DNA of 64,000 nucleotides from NCBI RefSeq assembly GCF_944387805.1, contig NZ_CALXGI010000011.1, positions 1 to 64,000 on the forward strand. Reading direction: 5' to 3'. Both the position numbers and the translations under genes were made by a program. This document shows positions 9,083 through 16,486 of this stretch, piece after piece. The notes below the pieces were generated by a model. That model was not told the origin of the DNA and did no database searches. It worked only from the letters and a program-made list of their open reading frames with translations. The first letter of the stretch is position 1; every line of letters begins with the position of its first letter. The stretch is from an uncultured Pseudoflavonifractor sp. GTDB lineage: Bacteria > Bacillota > Clostridia > Oscillospirales > Oscillospiraceae.

Positions 9083-9223
9083 GTTGTGCTGTCGGGCCGC
9101 CCGGCTTGAACGGCGAATCCTCTGCCGCGGGGGAAAAATAATGGTGCGGGACAGCGCTCAATGCGCAGCCGTGCAGGGAAATGCGCGCCGCAGGGGCGCG
9201 GGCGATCGCCCGGAACCGTGGGG

Positions 9224-10060
9224 TCAGCGCATGATCATATAGGATATGACGGCCTCTGCGAGCACCACCACGGCGCTGGTTTTTGGGGGGCGCTTTTTTG
9301 AGAGCATCACGCCGAACAGGATCAGGGAAATTCCAAAGCAGATCAAGACCACAGGGAGAAAGGGAGCAGCGGCAAACATAACGCCCAGAAATCCCGTACA
9401 GGCGGCATAGAGGCCATACTCGCTGCACTCATCCTTGCACCGCCCCGCCTCCAGGTCCTCCGGGGTCAGGCCGCAGGCGGCGAGGGCCATTGCCTCGGCC
9501 AGCTGCCGGGCCTTGCGGCAGGCGGCCTCCTGCATGAGGTCGAAGGGGTAGAAGGAGTTCTTGCGGAAATAGAAGGGGGTCAGATCCATATAAAGCGGCT
9601 GCGTCTGGTCGCCCAGCAGGAAGTGGAAGGTCAGCGTTTTCCCGCGCTTCCCGGTGAGCCGGACCCCTTTTACGATACCGGCATTGAACGGGACAGGCGT
9701 GCCCAGCTGGTAGCTCCGCGCGTGCCTGTCATAGGACATGGGAATTACCCAGAAGGAGTCGCCGTCCGCAACAAAGACCGTGTAATAATAAGTGCTGCTG
9801 AGCACCGTCACCTTGCTGCCGCCGCTGGCGGAGCTCTCCCGGTGGAGGGAGAAGAGCACGTTGTCGTCGTTGGCCTGGGGCAGGAGCTGCTGAATCCGGG
9901 CCACCAGCGCCCGGCGATCCGCGCCCTCCATGGCCCGCCTGCGCCGGGCCGCCCGCTTGATCCAAATGATGGGGCCCGTCTCATAGATCCGCGCCAGCAT
10001 AACCGACACGACGACCAGGACGAACAGTACGGTTACTGCTCCGGAAACTGTAAATTTCAA
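9224..10060 (-). CDS. Membrane protein of unknown function
   Basis: A 278-residue protein with one N-terminal membrane helix (about residues 5-25), a large cytoplasmic or extracytoplasmic middle domain and two hydrophobic helices near the C-terminus (about 220-262). The start is TTG at 10060 with AAGGAG 8 nt upstream; the open frame upstream of it overlaps the preceding gene and is not likely translated. I do not recognise the family. It lies 28 nt behind another single-helix membrane protein and probably belongs to the leftward group that begins with an ECF sigma factor. Base composition is less GC-rich than in the operon on its left. Confidence 0.7.
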   Translation of the reverse strand: MKFTVSGAVTVLFVLVVVSVMLARIYETGPIIWIKRAARRRRAMEGADRRALVARIQQLLPQANDDNVLFSLHRESSASGGSKVTVLSSTYYYTVFVADGDSFWVIPMSYDRHARSYQLGTPVPFNAGIVKGVRLTGKRGKTLTFHFLLGDQTQPLYMDLTPFYFRKNSFYPFDLMQEAACRKARQLAEAMALAACGLTPEDLEAGRCKDECSEYGLYAACTGFLGVMFAAAPFLPVVLICFGISLILFGVMLSKKRPPKTSAVVVLAEAVISYMIMR

Positions 10061-10088
10061 TTCTATTTCTCCTTTTTTCTCACTCCGC

Positions 10089-10559
10089 TCAGTGGCGGCA
10101 TTTTTCCAGCTTGATGATTTCCAGCTGCTGGCTGTTTTGGGCAAACACAGCGGCATAGCCGCACCCGGGCTCCGGCTGAAGCGAGAGATGGGCCTGCATG
10201 CTGTAATGCTTTCGGACGGCATAGAGATCCTTCGTCCAGGACACGGTCGCGTCCAGTTCCACGGGTCCGGGGGCCATATAGCAGGCAATCCCCTTTGAGA
10301 CGCCGAATCCGGGGGCGTCTTTTGCGTCAAATACCTGGGAGAGCGTGCCCTTCTGACACACGACTTTCCCGTCGTTGTGCGGCAGGTCCTGTACGTAGAG
10401 GTAGAGCACCGCCGCATCGGGATGCTCCGAACGGAAATTCTCTGCGATGCTGCGGGAGCGCCTCTGGGCCTGCCGGCGGAGCAGCAGGATCAGAAGGACA
10501 AGAATGACCGCAATCGCTGCTGTTTCCGGGGCGCTGAGGGGATGATTCCAAAAATTCAT
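10089..10559 (-). CDS. Single-pass membrane protein of unknown function
   Basis: The 156-residue protein has one strong N-terminal membrane helix (about 13-28), an Arg-rich stop-transfer patch and then a globular domain of beta character. The start ATG at 10559 has AGGAGG 7 nt upstream. It sits between a zinc-ribbon protein and another membrane protein on the same strand. The layout of helix plus soluble domain resembles its downstream neighbour, so the two may form a complex. No family was recognised. Confidence 0.7.
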   Translation of the reverse strand: MNFWNHPLSAPETAAIAVILVLLILLLRRQAQRRSRSIAENFRSEHPDAAVLYLYVQDLPHNDGKVVCQKGTLSQVFDAKDAPGFGVSKGIACYMAPGPVELDATVSWTKDLYAVRKHYSMQAHLSLQPEPGCGYAAVFAQNSQQLEIIKLEKCRH

Positions 10560-10700
10560 GGCGTTGCCTCCTGATACGAACTGCGGGGACATGGCTTTTG
10601 GGCAGACGGTCAGGCCGTCCCGCTGGGGCGCGCCGTCCTGGGGGTCCGGCTGATTTCCGGCGGATGCCCTGTGCAGCGCGTTTTCCGGGGAAGCCTCTGC

Positions 10701-11051
10701 TTACGGCAGCCCGAGAAAATCGTCCAGCTCCCCGCGCGAAAAGAGGTACGAGTCCTGCCACTTGTCCAGGTCCCGGACCGGAAGGAAGATAGAGAGCATT
10801 ACAATCCGGCGTCCACAGCCGGGACACCGGTAGGCGATGGCTTCGCAGGCATACACCCCGGCCGGAATGTCCGCCCGGCACGCCGCCCGGCTCAGATTCC
10901 GCCTGTAATACTCCGCGTCCTTGTGGGGGATGTAATGGCCCACTGTCATGGGGAGCGTGTAGAGCCGGCGGAGGGTCACGTCCATTGGAACCTGGCACGT
11001 TCCGCACCAGTCATCGAGGAGAGACGCTTTGATTTTGCGGAAAATACCCAT
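10701..11051 (-). CDS. Small zinc-ribbon protein
   Basis: The 116-residue protein has two Cys pairs, CGTC near residue 16-19 and CPGCG near residues 75-79, which would make a zinc ribbon. No membrane segment is present. The ATG lies 1 nt after the stop of the upstream membrane-protein gene, so translation is probably coupled. Function is unknown; zinc ribbons usually mediate protein or nucleic-acid binding. Confidence 0.7.
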   Translation of the reverse strand: MGIFRKIKASLLDDWCGTCQVPMDVTLRRLYTLPMTVGHYIPHKDAEYYRRNLSRAACRADIPAGVYACEAIAYRCPGCGRRIVMLSIFLPVRDLDKWQDSYLFSRGELDDFLGLP

Positions 11052-11052
11052 A

Positions 11053-11640
11053 TTAGCCGGCCTGAGCTCCGGCGCTCTTCAGAACGTCTACCATCATATC
11101 CGCCTTGGAGATGCCGGTGAGGATATAGTTGCTGTCCATACGCCATCTCTTGTTGGAGGTAAAGGTGTTGACCCGGATTTTAATGCCGTCCACAACAAAC
11201 AGAAAGCTGACGCGGCTGCTGCCCTTCAGAAATCCGGCGCCAGAACAGCCGTCGTCCACCCAGATTTTGGAGATGCGGCTGGCAGGGAGGACAAAATATT
11301 CAAACGGATTCCAGAAGAAGAGCAGCGCGATCTGTCCCTTTTCCCCATCGGCGATTACAATGCAGCTTCTGCTTCTAAAGGTGTGGCTGCGGGCAAAGCC
11401 CTTGGCATCCAGCGCATGTTCCATGGCCTTTTCTCTGGCGCGGAAGAGAGCGCGGCCGGCGAAAGTCCACCAGAGTACGGAGAGAATGGTGGGCGCAGTC
11501 AGCAGGAGGGAACGCGTCGAGTTGTCGGTCGGACAGTATTTGACGCCCACCCAGGCGCACAGAAAAATAAGAACGACGGGCACTAAAATGTAGCACAGCA
11601 GATACAATAGGTTGGTCTTTTTTACTTTTTTGTTTTCCAT
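11053..11640 (-). CDS. Two-helix membrane protein with a C-terminal soluble domain
   Basis: The 195-residue protein has a Lys-rich N-terminus, two hydrophobic helices (about 10-33 and 46-66) and a C-terminal domain of beta strands plus one final helix that resembles bacterial PH-like domains in its pattern. The start ATG at 11640 has AGGAG 8 nt upstream. It is the first of four small leftward genes below the ECF sigma gene. The PH-like suggestion rests on secondary-structure pattern only. Confidence 0.7.
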   Translation of the reverse strand: MENKKVKKTNLLYLLCYILVPVVLIFLCAWVGVKYCPTDNSTRSLLLTAPTILSVLWWTFAGRALFRAREKAMEHALDAKGFARSHTFRSRSCIVIADGEKGQIALLFFWNPFEYFVLPASRISKIWVDDGCSGAGFLKGSSRVSFLFVVDGIKIRVNTFTSNKRWRMDSNYILTGISKADMMVDVLKSAGAQAG

Positions 11641-11892
11641 CGGGTTCACTCCTTCTTTTCGTTCAGAGGGCGCAGGGGCATCCTCTTGGGGACAGGGCCT
11701 CTCTTCCGGGCAGAGCGGAAGGAGACGCTGTCCAAGCGCACCTCTCCCCCTCACGTATCTCTAAAACGAAGAAAGGGAGGCGGTTTTGGACACGGACCTT
11801 CAAATTATTGTCCGCGCGGCGGTCTGAACGCCGGGCGCCGCCAGGGAGGACCATGGCGGCGCTGCCGCGCCGGGGAGACAGGCTTTCCGCAA

Positions 11893-12408
11893 TCAAAAAA
11901 TGCCCTCCCGCTCACACAGGCTTTTGAGCTTGTGCTTGGCCCGCTGGTCCAGCTTGATAGCGGCGGACAGGGACATCCCCAGCATTTTGGCGATTTCTCT
12001 AACGCTGTATCCCTGGTGGTAGTGGAGCAGGATCATCCTCCGATATCTGGCGGGAAGGGCCAGAATGCAGGCGGCCAGAGGCTTGTCGCCGTCATATTCG
12101 ACCTGTGCGCCCGGAAGGCCGTCAATGAGCTCCACCGTGGGGTGCTTTTGCAGCTGCCGATATTGGTCGATGGCTCTGTGCTCCACAATCGTAACAACAA
12201 AGCTGTGGGTCTGGGGACACATAGGGTCGCCGATTTTTTTCATGTTTTCTGCTATCTTTACAAATGCGTGGTGGACCGCGTCCTCGGCGTCCTGCCTGTT
12301 ATGCAGTATATTGAATGCCACATGAAACATAAGGCCCCGATACTTCAGGTAGAGCAGCTCAAATTTGGACTGCTCGTCTGGAGTTTCGATCATCTGAAGA
12401 TAAATCAT
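11893..12408 (-). CDS. ECF-type RNA polymerase sigma factor
   Basis: The 171-residue protein has a sigma region 2 (about residues 12-60, with NRQDAEDAVHHAF) and a sigma region 4 helix-turn-helix (about 118-168, with YSVREIAKMLGMS). Length and layout fit extracytoplasmic-function sigma factors. The start ATG at 12408 has GGAG upstream at a long spacing; a second ATG lies five codons later. No gene with a recognisable anti-sigma domain is adjacent, but the membrane protein encoded 250 nt downstream on the same strand is a candidate. The sigma factor may control the four genes behind it. Confidence 0.88.
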   Translation of the reverse strand: MIYLQMIETPDEQSKFELLYLKYRGLMFHVAFNILHNRQDAEDAVHHAFVKIAENMKKIGDPMCPQTHSFVVTIVEHRAIDQYRQLQKHPTVELIDGLPGAQVEYDGDKPLAACILALPARYRRMILLHYHQGYSVREIAKMLGMSLSAAIKLDQRAKHKLKSLCEREGIF

Positions 12409-12743
12409 AATAACAGGAATCTCCGGTTGATGAATTTTACCGCCGAAAAGATAAAAAGCAGCGGCAGCAGGAGGCTGTTCTGCAAAGCCGCAGCAGTTTT
12501 GCGGCGCCGGCAGCCCGGCGGCTGGGGGGAAGCGCCGGCTGGCCGCCTGAACTGGCCCCAATATATATCGGAACCTTTTTAAAAATGTTTAGCATGGCCG
12601 AATATTTCGAGCTTTTATAAAAAGCGGGCACTGAAAAGACCGGCGCTTTCGTCCCGCGGCCCGGACGCCGCTCTTTGACTTTGACCGGCATCCGTGATAG
12701 CATAAGACAAACGCTGCTGCGGCAATTGAAAGGGGCGATGGAC
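12409..12743. promoter_or_regulatory. Divergent intergenic region with a promoter for the replication module
   Basis: The space lies between the leftward sigma gene and the rightward helicase gene. A rightward promoter candidate is TTGACT (12675-12680), 17 nt, TAGCAT (12698-12703). The part at 12545-12625 is AT-rich and may hold the leftward promoter. No gene is seen. Confidence 0.45.
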
Positions 12744-13826
12744 ATGTCTGAAACTGAGCTGGAACGCGGGGGAGCAGGGGCTGTCCCCGGCCGGTCCCTC
12801 AGCGACTGCGCCGGGCAGTTCACCAGGGAGGAGATTGGCAGCATCTCCACCGAGCGGGTGCCCACCGGCTTTCCCGCCCTGGACCGGAGCCTGAACGGGG
12901 GGCTGTTCAACGGCCTGTTTGTGCTGGGCGCGGTGCCCGGTCTGGGCAAGTCCACCCTGGCCCTCCAGATTGCCAACAACCTGTCCGGACGGGGCTATCC
13001 GGTGCTCTACTTCACCCTGGAGATGAGCCGGGCCTGGATTACCGCCAAGGCCCTGTGCCGGGCGGACTTTGCCCTTCACCGGCAGCCCGGCTTTCAGGCC
13101 GCGGACCTGCTGAACCGGGAGAAGCGGTTCACCGACGGGGAGTGGGAGCGGATCAACCAGGCCAGAGAGCTGGTGGAGCGGGACGGACGGAACCTCTACC
13201 TCTACGAGCAGGGATCGGATTTGACCAATATCGGCCAAATCCGCCAGCGCATCTGCCGGTTCCGGGAGCAGTACCGGGCCGCCGGCGGAAAGCAGCCCAT
13301 CCTGGTGGTGGTGGATTATCTGCAAATTCTCAGCCCCCGGGACCCCGTGCTGAAGCTTAGCGACAAACAGATTGTGGACGACAACGTGCGGGAGCTGTGC
13401 GCCATCCGGGACCAGGAGCAGGTCATGATCCTGCTCATCAGCGCCCTGAACCGGTTTAGCTACAACAAGGAGATCTCCCTGGAGAGCTTTAAGGAGTCCG
13501 GATCCATTGAGTATTCCGCCGACGTCATTCTGGGTATGCAGTACCAGGGGATGGAGCAGAGCAGGAAGAAGCCCCCCTTCTCCCTGGAGGAGGCCAAGGC
13601 GCGCACCCCCCGGAAGCTGGAACTGACCCTGCTGAAAATGCGGTACGGCCAGGACGGGGTGCGTATCCCCCTGGAATTTTACAGCGGCAGCTCCTACTTC
13701 CAGGAGCCGGAGGAGGCGGAGCGGGTGCAGCCCGCCCGGGTCCAGGCCCTGCGGGAGCGGTTTGCGGCGCTGCCTGTCCAGTATCACGACGGATTCCACC
13801 AGAAGGCCCGCCGGCGGAAGGGGTGA
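12744..13826 (+). CDS. DnaB-like replicative helicase (C-terminal RecA-type domain)
   Basis: The 360-residue protein matches the DnaB C-terminal ATPase domain: Walker A GAVPGLGKST (62-71), Walker B LVVVDYLQIL, and the conserved ALNRFSY and ESGSIEYSADV segments. The N-terminal primase-binding domain of chromosomal DnaB (about 450 residues) is missing, as in many plasmid and ICE helicases. I chose ATG 12744 because AAAGGGG lies 8 nt upstream; an ATG two codons earlier is too close to it. It overlaps no other gene and is followed by the Rep-like gene after 4 nt. Its likely role is unwinding DNA for element replication. Confidence 0.88.
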   Translation: MSETELERGGAGAVPGRSLSDCAGQFTREEIGSISTERVPTGFPALDRSLNGGLFNGLFVLGAVPGLGKSTLALQIANNLSGRGYPVLYFTLEMSRAWITAKALCRADFALHRQPGFQAADLLNREKRFTDGEWERINQARELVERDGRNLYLYEQGSDLTNIGQIRQRICRFREQYRAAGGKQPILVVVDYLQILSPRDPVLKLSDKQIVDDNVRELCAIRDQEQVMILLISALNRFSYNKEISLESFKESGSIEYSADVILGMQYQGMEQSRKKPPFSLEEAKARTPRKLELTLLKMRYGQDGVRIPLEFYSGSSYFQEPEEAERVQPARVQALRERFAALPVQYHDGFHQKARRRKG

Positions 13827-13830
13827 GGGC

Positions 13831-14721
13831 ATGGAACAGTTTATGATGAACAACTGCAAAATCGCCAACGAGCTGCGGAAATACCGGGACCTGACCGGCT
13901 GCATCAACCGGGTCAGCCTGTCCGACGACCCGGACAACTACGCCGAATATGTAGTCACGCAGGAGCTGTCCTACCTGGATATGGTGACGGCCAACGCCGT
14001 CTACTCCCTGTGGCGGTCCGGGGAAGGGGAGAACGGCTTTGGCGCGGAGACCATTGGAAAAATCATGGCCGGGGACATGAGCCGACGGCTGCGGAGGGAA
14101 AAACGGGAGGAGATGGAGGCGCGGCTTCGGCGGCTGGCCGGGACCGAGATTTATATCCTGGCCGACCACGACCAGCAGGCTGCCCAGGGGGCTTATGAGG
14201 GCCCCATACTGTCCCTTGACTGGGAGGAGGTGGGGAGCGGGCTGCGCTTCCGCTTCCGGCCCGGCGGACAAATGCCCCTCTACCAGTACGCGGAGGAGCG
14301 GAACCAGCTCATTCGGATTCCCATCGCCCTGCTGCGGGACGACAAAACCCTGGGCCAAACCAGGCTTAACAACAGCGACCAGACCCTGCTGCTGCGGCAT
14401 TACCTGCTTCAGGAGCTGGAGATCATCCACTATCCGTCCAACCGGGTGGACCAGCGGGAGCTCCGGCTGCTGAAACGGGACGAGTACGGCGATGAGTACG
14501 GGATTTTGTGGATTTTGGGCCTGCTGGGGGACGGCCAGGCCCAGACTACTGAGGCAAAGCGGGCCCAGCAGGTCATCGCGCAGCTTATGGACAACTGGCG
14601 AAAGAGCGGATATGTAACAGAGGACCAGTATCAGTTCCTTTCTGCGGAAAAAGGTTATGGCATATTGCTGTTACGAGGAGACAAAGCGGAAAAGAAAAGA
14701 AACAAAAAAGAGAAAAAATGA
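13831..14721 (+). CDS. Putative plasmid-type replication initiator (winged-helix)
   Basis: The 296-residue protein has a segment SYLDMVTANAVYSLWRSGE followed by KIMAG, the typical start of a family of small winged-helix proteins annotated near plasmid or ICE replication genes in Firmicutes. A second helical domain follows and ends in a Lys-rich tail (KAEKKRNKKEKK) suited to DNA binding. The gene begins 4 nt after the helicase stop, and the next 680 nt are non-coding with repeats, which fits an initiator beside its origin. Assignment rests on sequence pattern and context and is moderately uncertain. Confidence 0.55.
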   Translation: MEQFMMNNCKIANELRKYRDLTGCINRVSLSDDPDNYAEYVVTQELSYLDMVTANAVYSLWRSGEGENGFGAETIGKIMAGDMSRRLRREKREEMEARLRRLAGTEIYILADHDQQAAQGAYEGPILSLDWEEVGSGLRFRFRPGGQMPLYQYAEERNQLIRIPIALLRDDKTLGQTRLNNSDQTLLLRHYLLQELEIIHYPSNRVDQRELRLLKRDEYGDEYGILWILGLLGDGQAQTTEAKRAQQVIAQLMDNWRKSGYVTEDQYQFLSAEKGYGILLLRGDKAEKKRNKKEKK

Positions 14722-14754
14722 AATAATCCATTTTTATCCATTCATGAACCGCCT

Positions 14755-15360
14755 GGGGCCCAACGGATTGAAAATTGTTTCGCCATTATAATCTAATAAG
14801 ATGAATGGGAATCAGGTAGAACAAGTACAGAACTTCGTTCTGCCCCCATTCAGCTGCGGCCTCTGTAAGAGGCTCTTTCACCCGACTTCCGACAGGAAGC
14901 CGGGTATTTTTTTGCCCAGACTACAAGTAGTAACAAAGTATGAAGCCGGCCTGTGTGCGCTTCTGTGACACGAAGGTGCAGAGAATCCAAAGTGAGCCTG
15001 TACGAAAAGGGACCACCGGTCCCTGGAGAGTAAAGACGAGAAATATAGAAAATACGGACAATTTGCAGAGCAGAACAGATAGTCTGTGTGCAATTCTGCT
15101 TCTCTGAGCGTCACGGAGGATATTCGCATAAATGGGGCCCCAAAGGGCCCCAACGGGTAATATTGTGAAAAAATAAAAATAAGACAACTGCACTGCGAAT
15201 ACGGAGGTGAAAAAAACGCATTGCAGATACCCGGAACAGCCGCCATAAACCGGGGTTCCGGATAACAACGAAGGAGAAAAAACCCTATCCGGGTTTTCGG
15301 GTGTGTTGATGAGAGACGTAAAAGGGACCCTCCGGGCCCACAGGTAAAATTGTGAAGAAA
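14755..15360 (+). repeat. Four imperfect GC-hairpin repeats in a 680-bp non-coding region (possible origin or leader)
   Basis: The region from 14722 to 15404 has no convincing gene. Four related elements stand out: GGGGCCC then AACGGATTGAAAATTG (14755-14777); AGGGACC/GGTCCCT (15008-15024); GGGGCCCC/GGGCCCC then AACGGGTAATATTGTG (15134-15167); and GGGACCC/GGGCCC then ACAGGTAAAATTGTG (15324-15354). Each has a self-complementary GC core, and three share the tail A-C-R-G-(G)-T-A-A-W-A-T-T-G. Lying between a Rep-like gene and SSB, they could be iterons of an origin. Some copies could also encode short leader peptides. Both ideas are inference. Confidence 0.5.
14787..14912 (+). ncRNA. Candidate structured RNA ending in a terminator
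   Basis: A TATAAT at 14787-14792 is followed by closely packed hairpins. An 8-bp outer stem pairs TGAATGGG (14802-14809) with CCCATTCA (14845-14852) and encloses a 6-bp hairpin, CAGAAC/GTTCTG (14828-14842). Next comes a 6-bp hairpin, GCCTCT/AGAGGC (14859-14873), and then a terminator (14880-14904, one mismatch) followed by seven T. It could be a small RNA that controls replication or a long terminator structure for the helicase operon. No -35 box at good spacing is seen. Confidence 0.45.
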
Positions 15361-15404
15361 CAGGGCGAAAAGCCTGAAACATCATCAGAAAGGAAGTAAA
15401 CATT

Positions 15405-15824
15405 ATGAAAAACAGCAAGTATCTGTACAACGCCCTTGGCGACCGCAGCGGAGCGCTCACCCGTGAGAACCCCATCCACTGCTACGGCGAGGAGCAGACC
15501 ATCACCGGCCGTGTGTACGGTGGCTGGAGGAAATTTCGGCGCCCGGGCGGCAGCAGCCAGTATGTGTTCAAGCTGACCGGGACCAACGAAGCTGGAAAGC
15601 CGGGGACCCGCAAGCTGACCGAACTGGAGCTCTATGTGAACACCGACCAGAATCTGGGCGATGTGGAGCAGGTGCTGTGCGGCGGCCGGCTTCTGGAAAT
15701 CGACTTCTACCAGCGCTACGACGTGTACATCGACCGGGACGGCGAGATAGCCCAGCGCGGCTTCCTGTTCATCGATGGCCTGGAGAATATCCGGCTGCTG
15801 GACGATACAGCCGCTACGGCGTAA
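15405..15824 (+). CDS. Unknown protein of the replication module
   Basis: A 139-residue soluble protein with no signal peptide and mixed alpha/beta character. It contains ITGRVYGGWRKF near the start and VLCGGRLLEIDFYQRYDVY in the second half. I do not recognise a family. The start has GAAAGGAAG about 9 nt upstream. It lies between the repeat region and the SSB gene, so a DNA-binding or replication-control role is plausible but unproven. Confidence 0.65.
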   Translation: MKNSKYLYNALGDRSGALTRENPIHCYGEEQTITGRVYGGWRKFRRPGGSSQYVFKLTGTNEAGKPGTRKLTELELYVNTDQNLGDVEQVLCGGRLLEIDFYQRYDVYIDRDGEIAQRGFLFIDGLENIRLLDDTAATA

Positions 15825-15960
15825 GGCCTGCGGCACAGGGAGAAGGTGATATAAGCCCGCCGGGGCGGCTCTGTCCCGCCCCGGCCGCCCCTGAGCGTCT
15901 GCTCAATAAACCGCGAACCTCACATAAAAACATCAATTATATGAAAAAGGAGTGCTTTAT

Positions 15961-16398
15961 ATGAATAACATGAATACCCGCAACTATGGTGTGGTCATTG
16001 GCCGCCTGGTCCGTCAGCCCAAGGTGTACGAGAACCGGGACGGCTCCCACAAGGTCCTCTACACCCTGGCAGTCAGCCGCAACTTCTCCAACAAGGAGGG
16101 CAAGCGGGACAGCGACTTTGTGAACCTGGAGGCCTTTCTGCCCGCCAGAAGCCGGCTGGACCAGTCCGTGTACAGCTGCATCCGGGTGGGTGAGCTGATG
16201 GCGGTGCGCTACACCATCCGCACCAGCACCTACACCGATGCCAACGGGGAGGGCAGATTTGGCACCAGCCTGCTCACCCAGGACGTGGAGCTGCTGGAGG
16301 GCAAGCCCGCAGACGCGGAACAGCCCGCCCGCGGCAGAGAGACGAGAGAGACGAAGGGAGGTGTGGAGCTGCAGAAGGAGGACGAGCTCCCCTTTTGA
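15961..16398 (+). CDS. ssb: Single-stranded DNA-binding protein, element-encoded
   Basis: The 145-residue protein has an OB-fold pattern (YGVVIGRLVRQPKVYEN, FVNLEAFLP) and ends in the acidic tail DELPF, the SSB signature that recruits partner proteins. The fold is more diverged than in chromosomal SSB, which normally ends in DDDIPF next to rpsF/rpsR. The start ATG at 15961 has AAAAGGAG upstream. It probably protects single-stranded DNA formed when the element replicates or transfers. Confidence 0.8.
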   Translation: MNNMNTRNYGVVIGRLVRQPKVYENRDGSHKVLYTLAVSRNFSNKEGKRDSDFVNLEAFLPARSRLDQSVYSCIRVGELMAVRYTIRTSTYTDANGEGRFGTSLLTQDVELLEGKPADAEQPARGRETRETKGGVELQKEDELPF

Positions 16399-16486
16399 CG
16401 CCGGCGGCATGCGGGGCGGCGGCAGCGCCGCCCCGCATGCCGCCCCGGGAGAACACCAGACGGAAATGGAAAAGGAGCTGATAAAT

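Noticed and set aside
11663-11896. 77-codon leftward frame between the sigma gene and the membrane-protein gene
   Set aside because: It has low-complexity composition and no recognisable motif, and it would start inside the sigma stop codon. It is too weak to call.
14878-15475. Leftward frames of 122 and 184 codons in the repeat region
   Set aside because: They translate the complement of the GC-hairpin repeats and the terminator. The hydrophobic look comes from the base composition, and no ribosome site is present.
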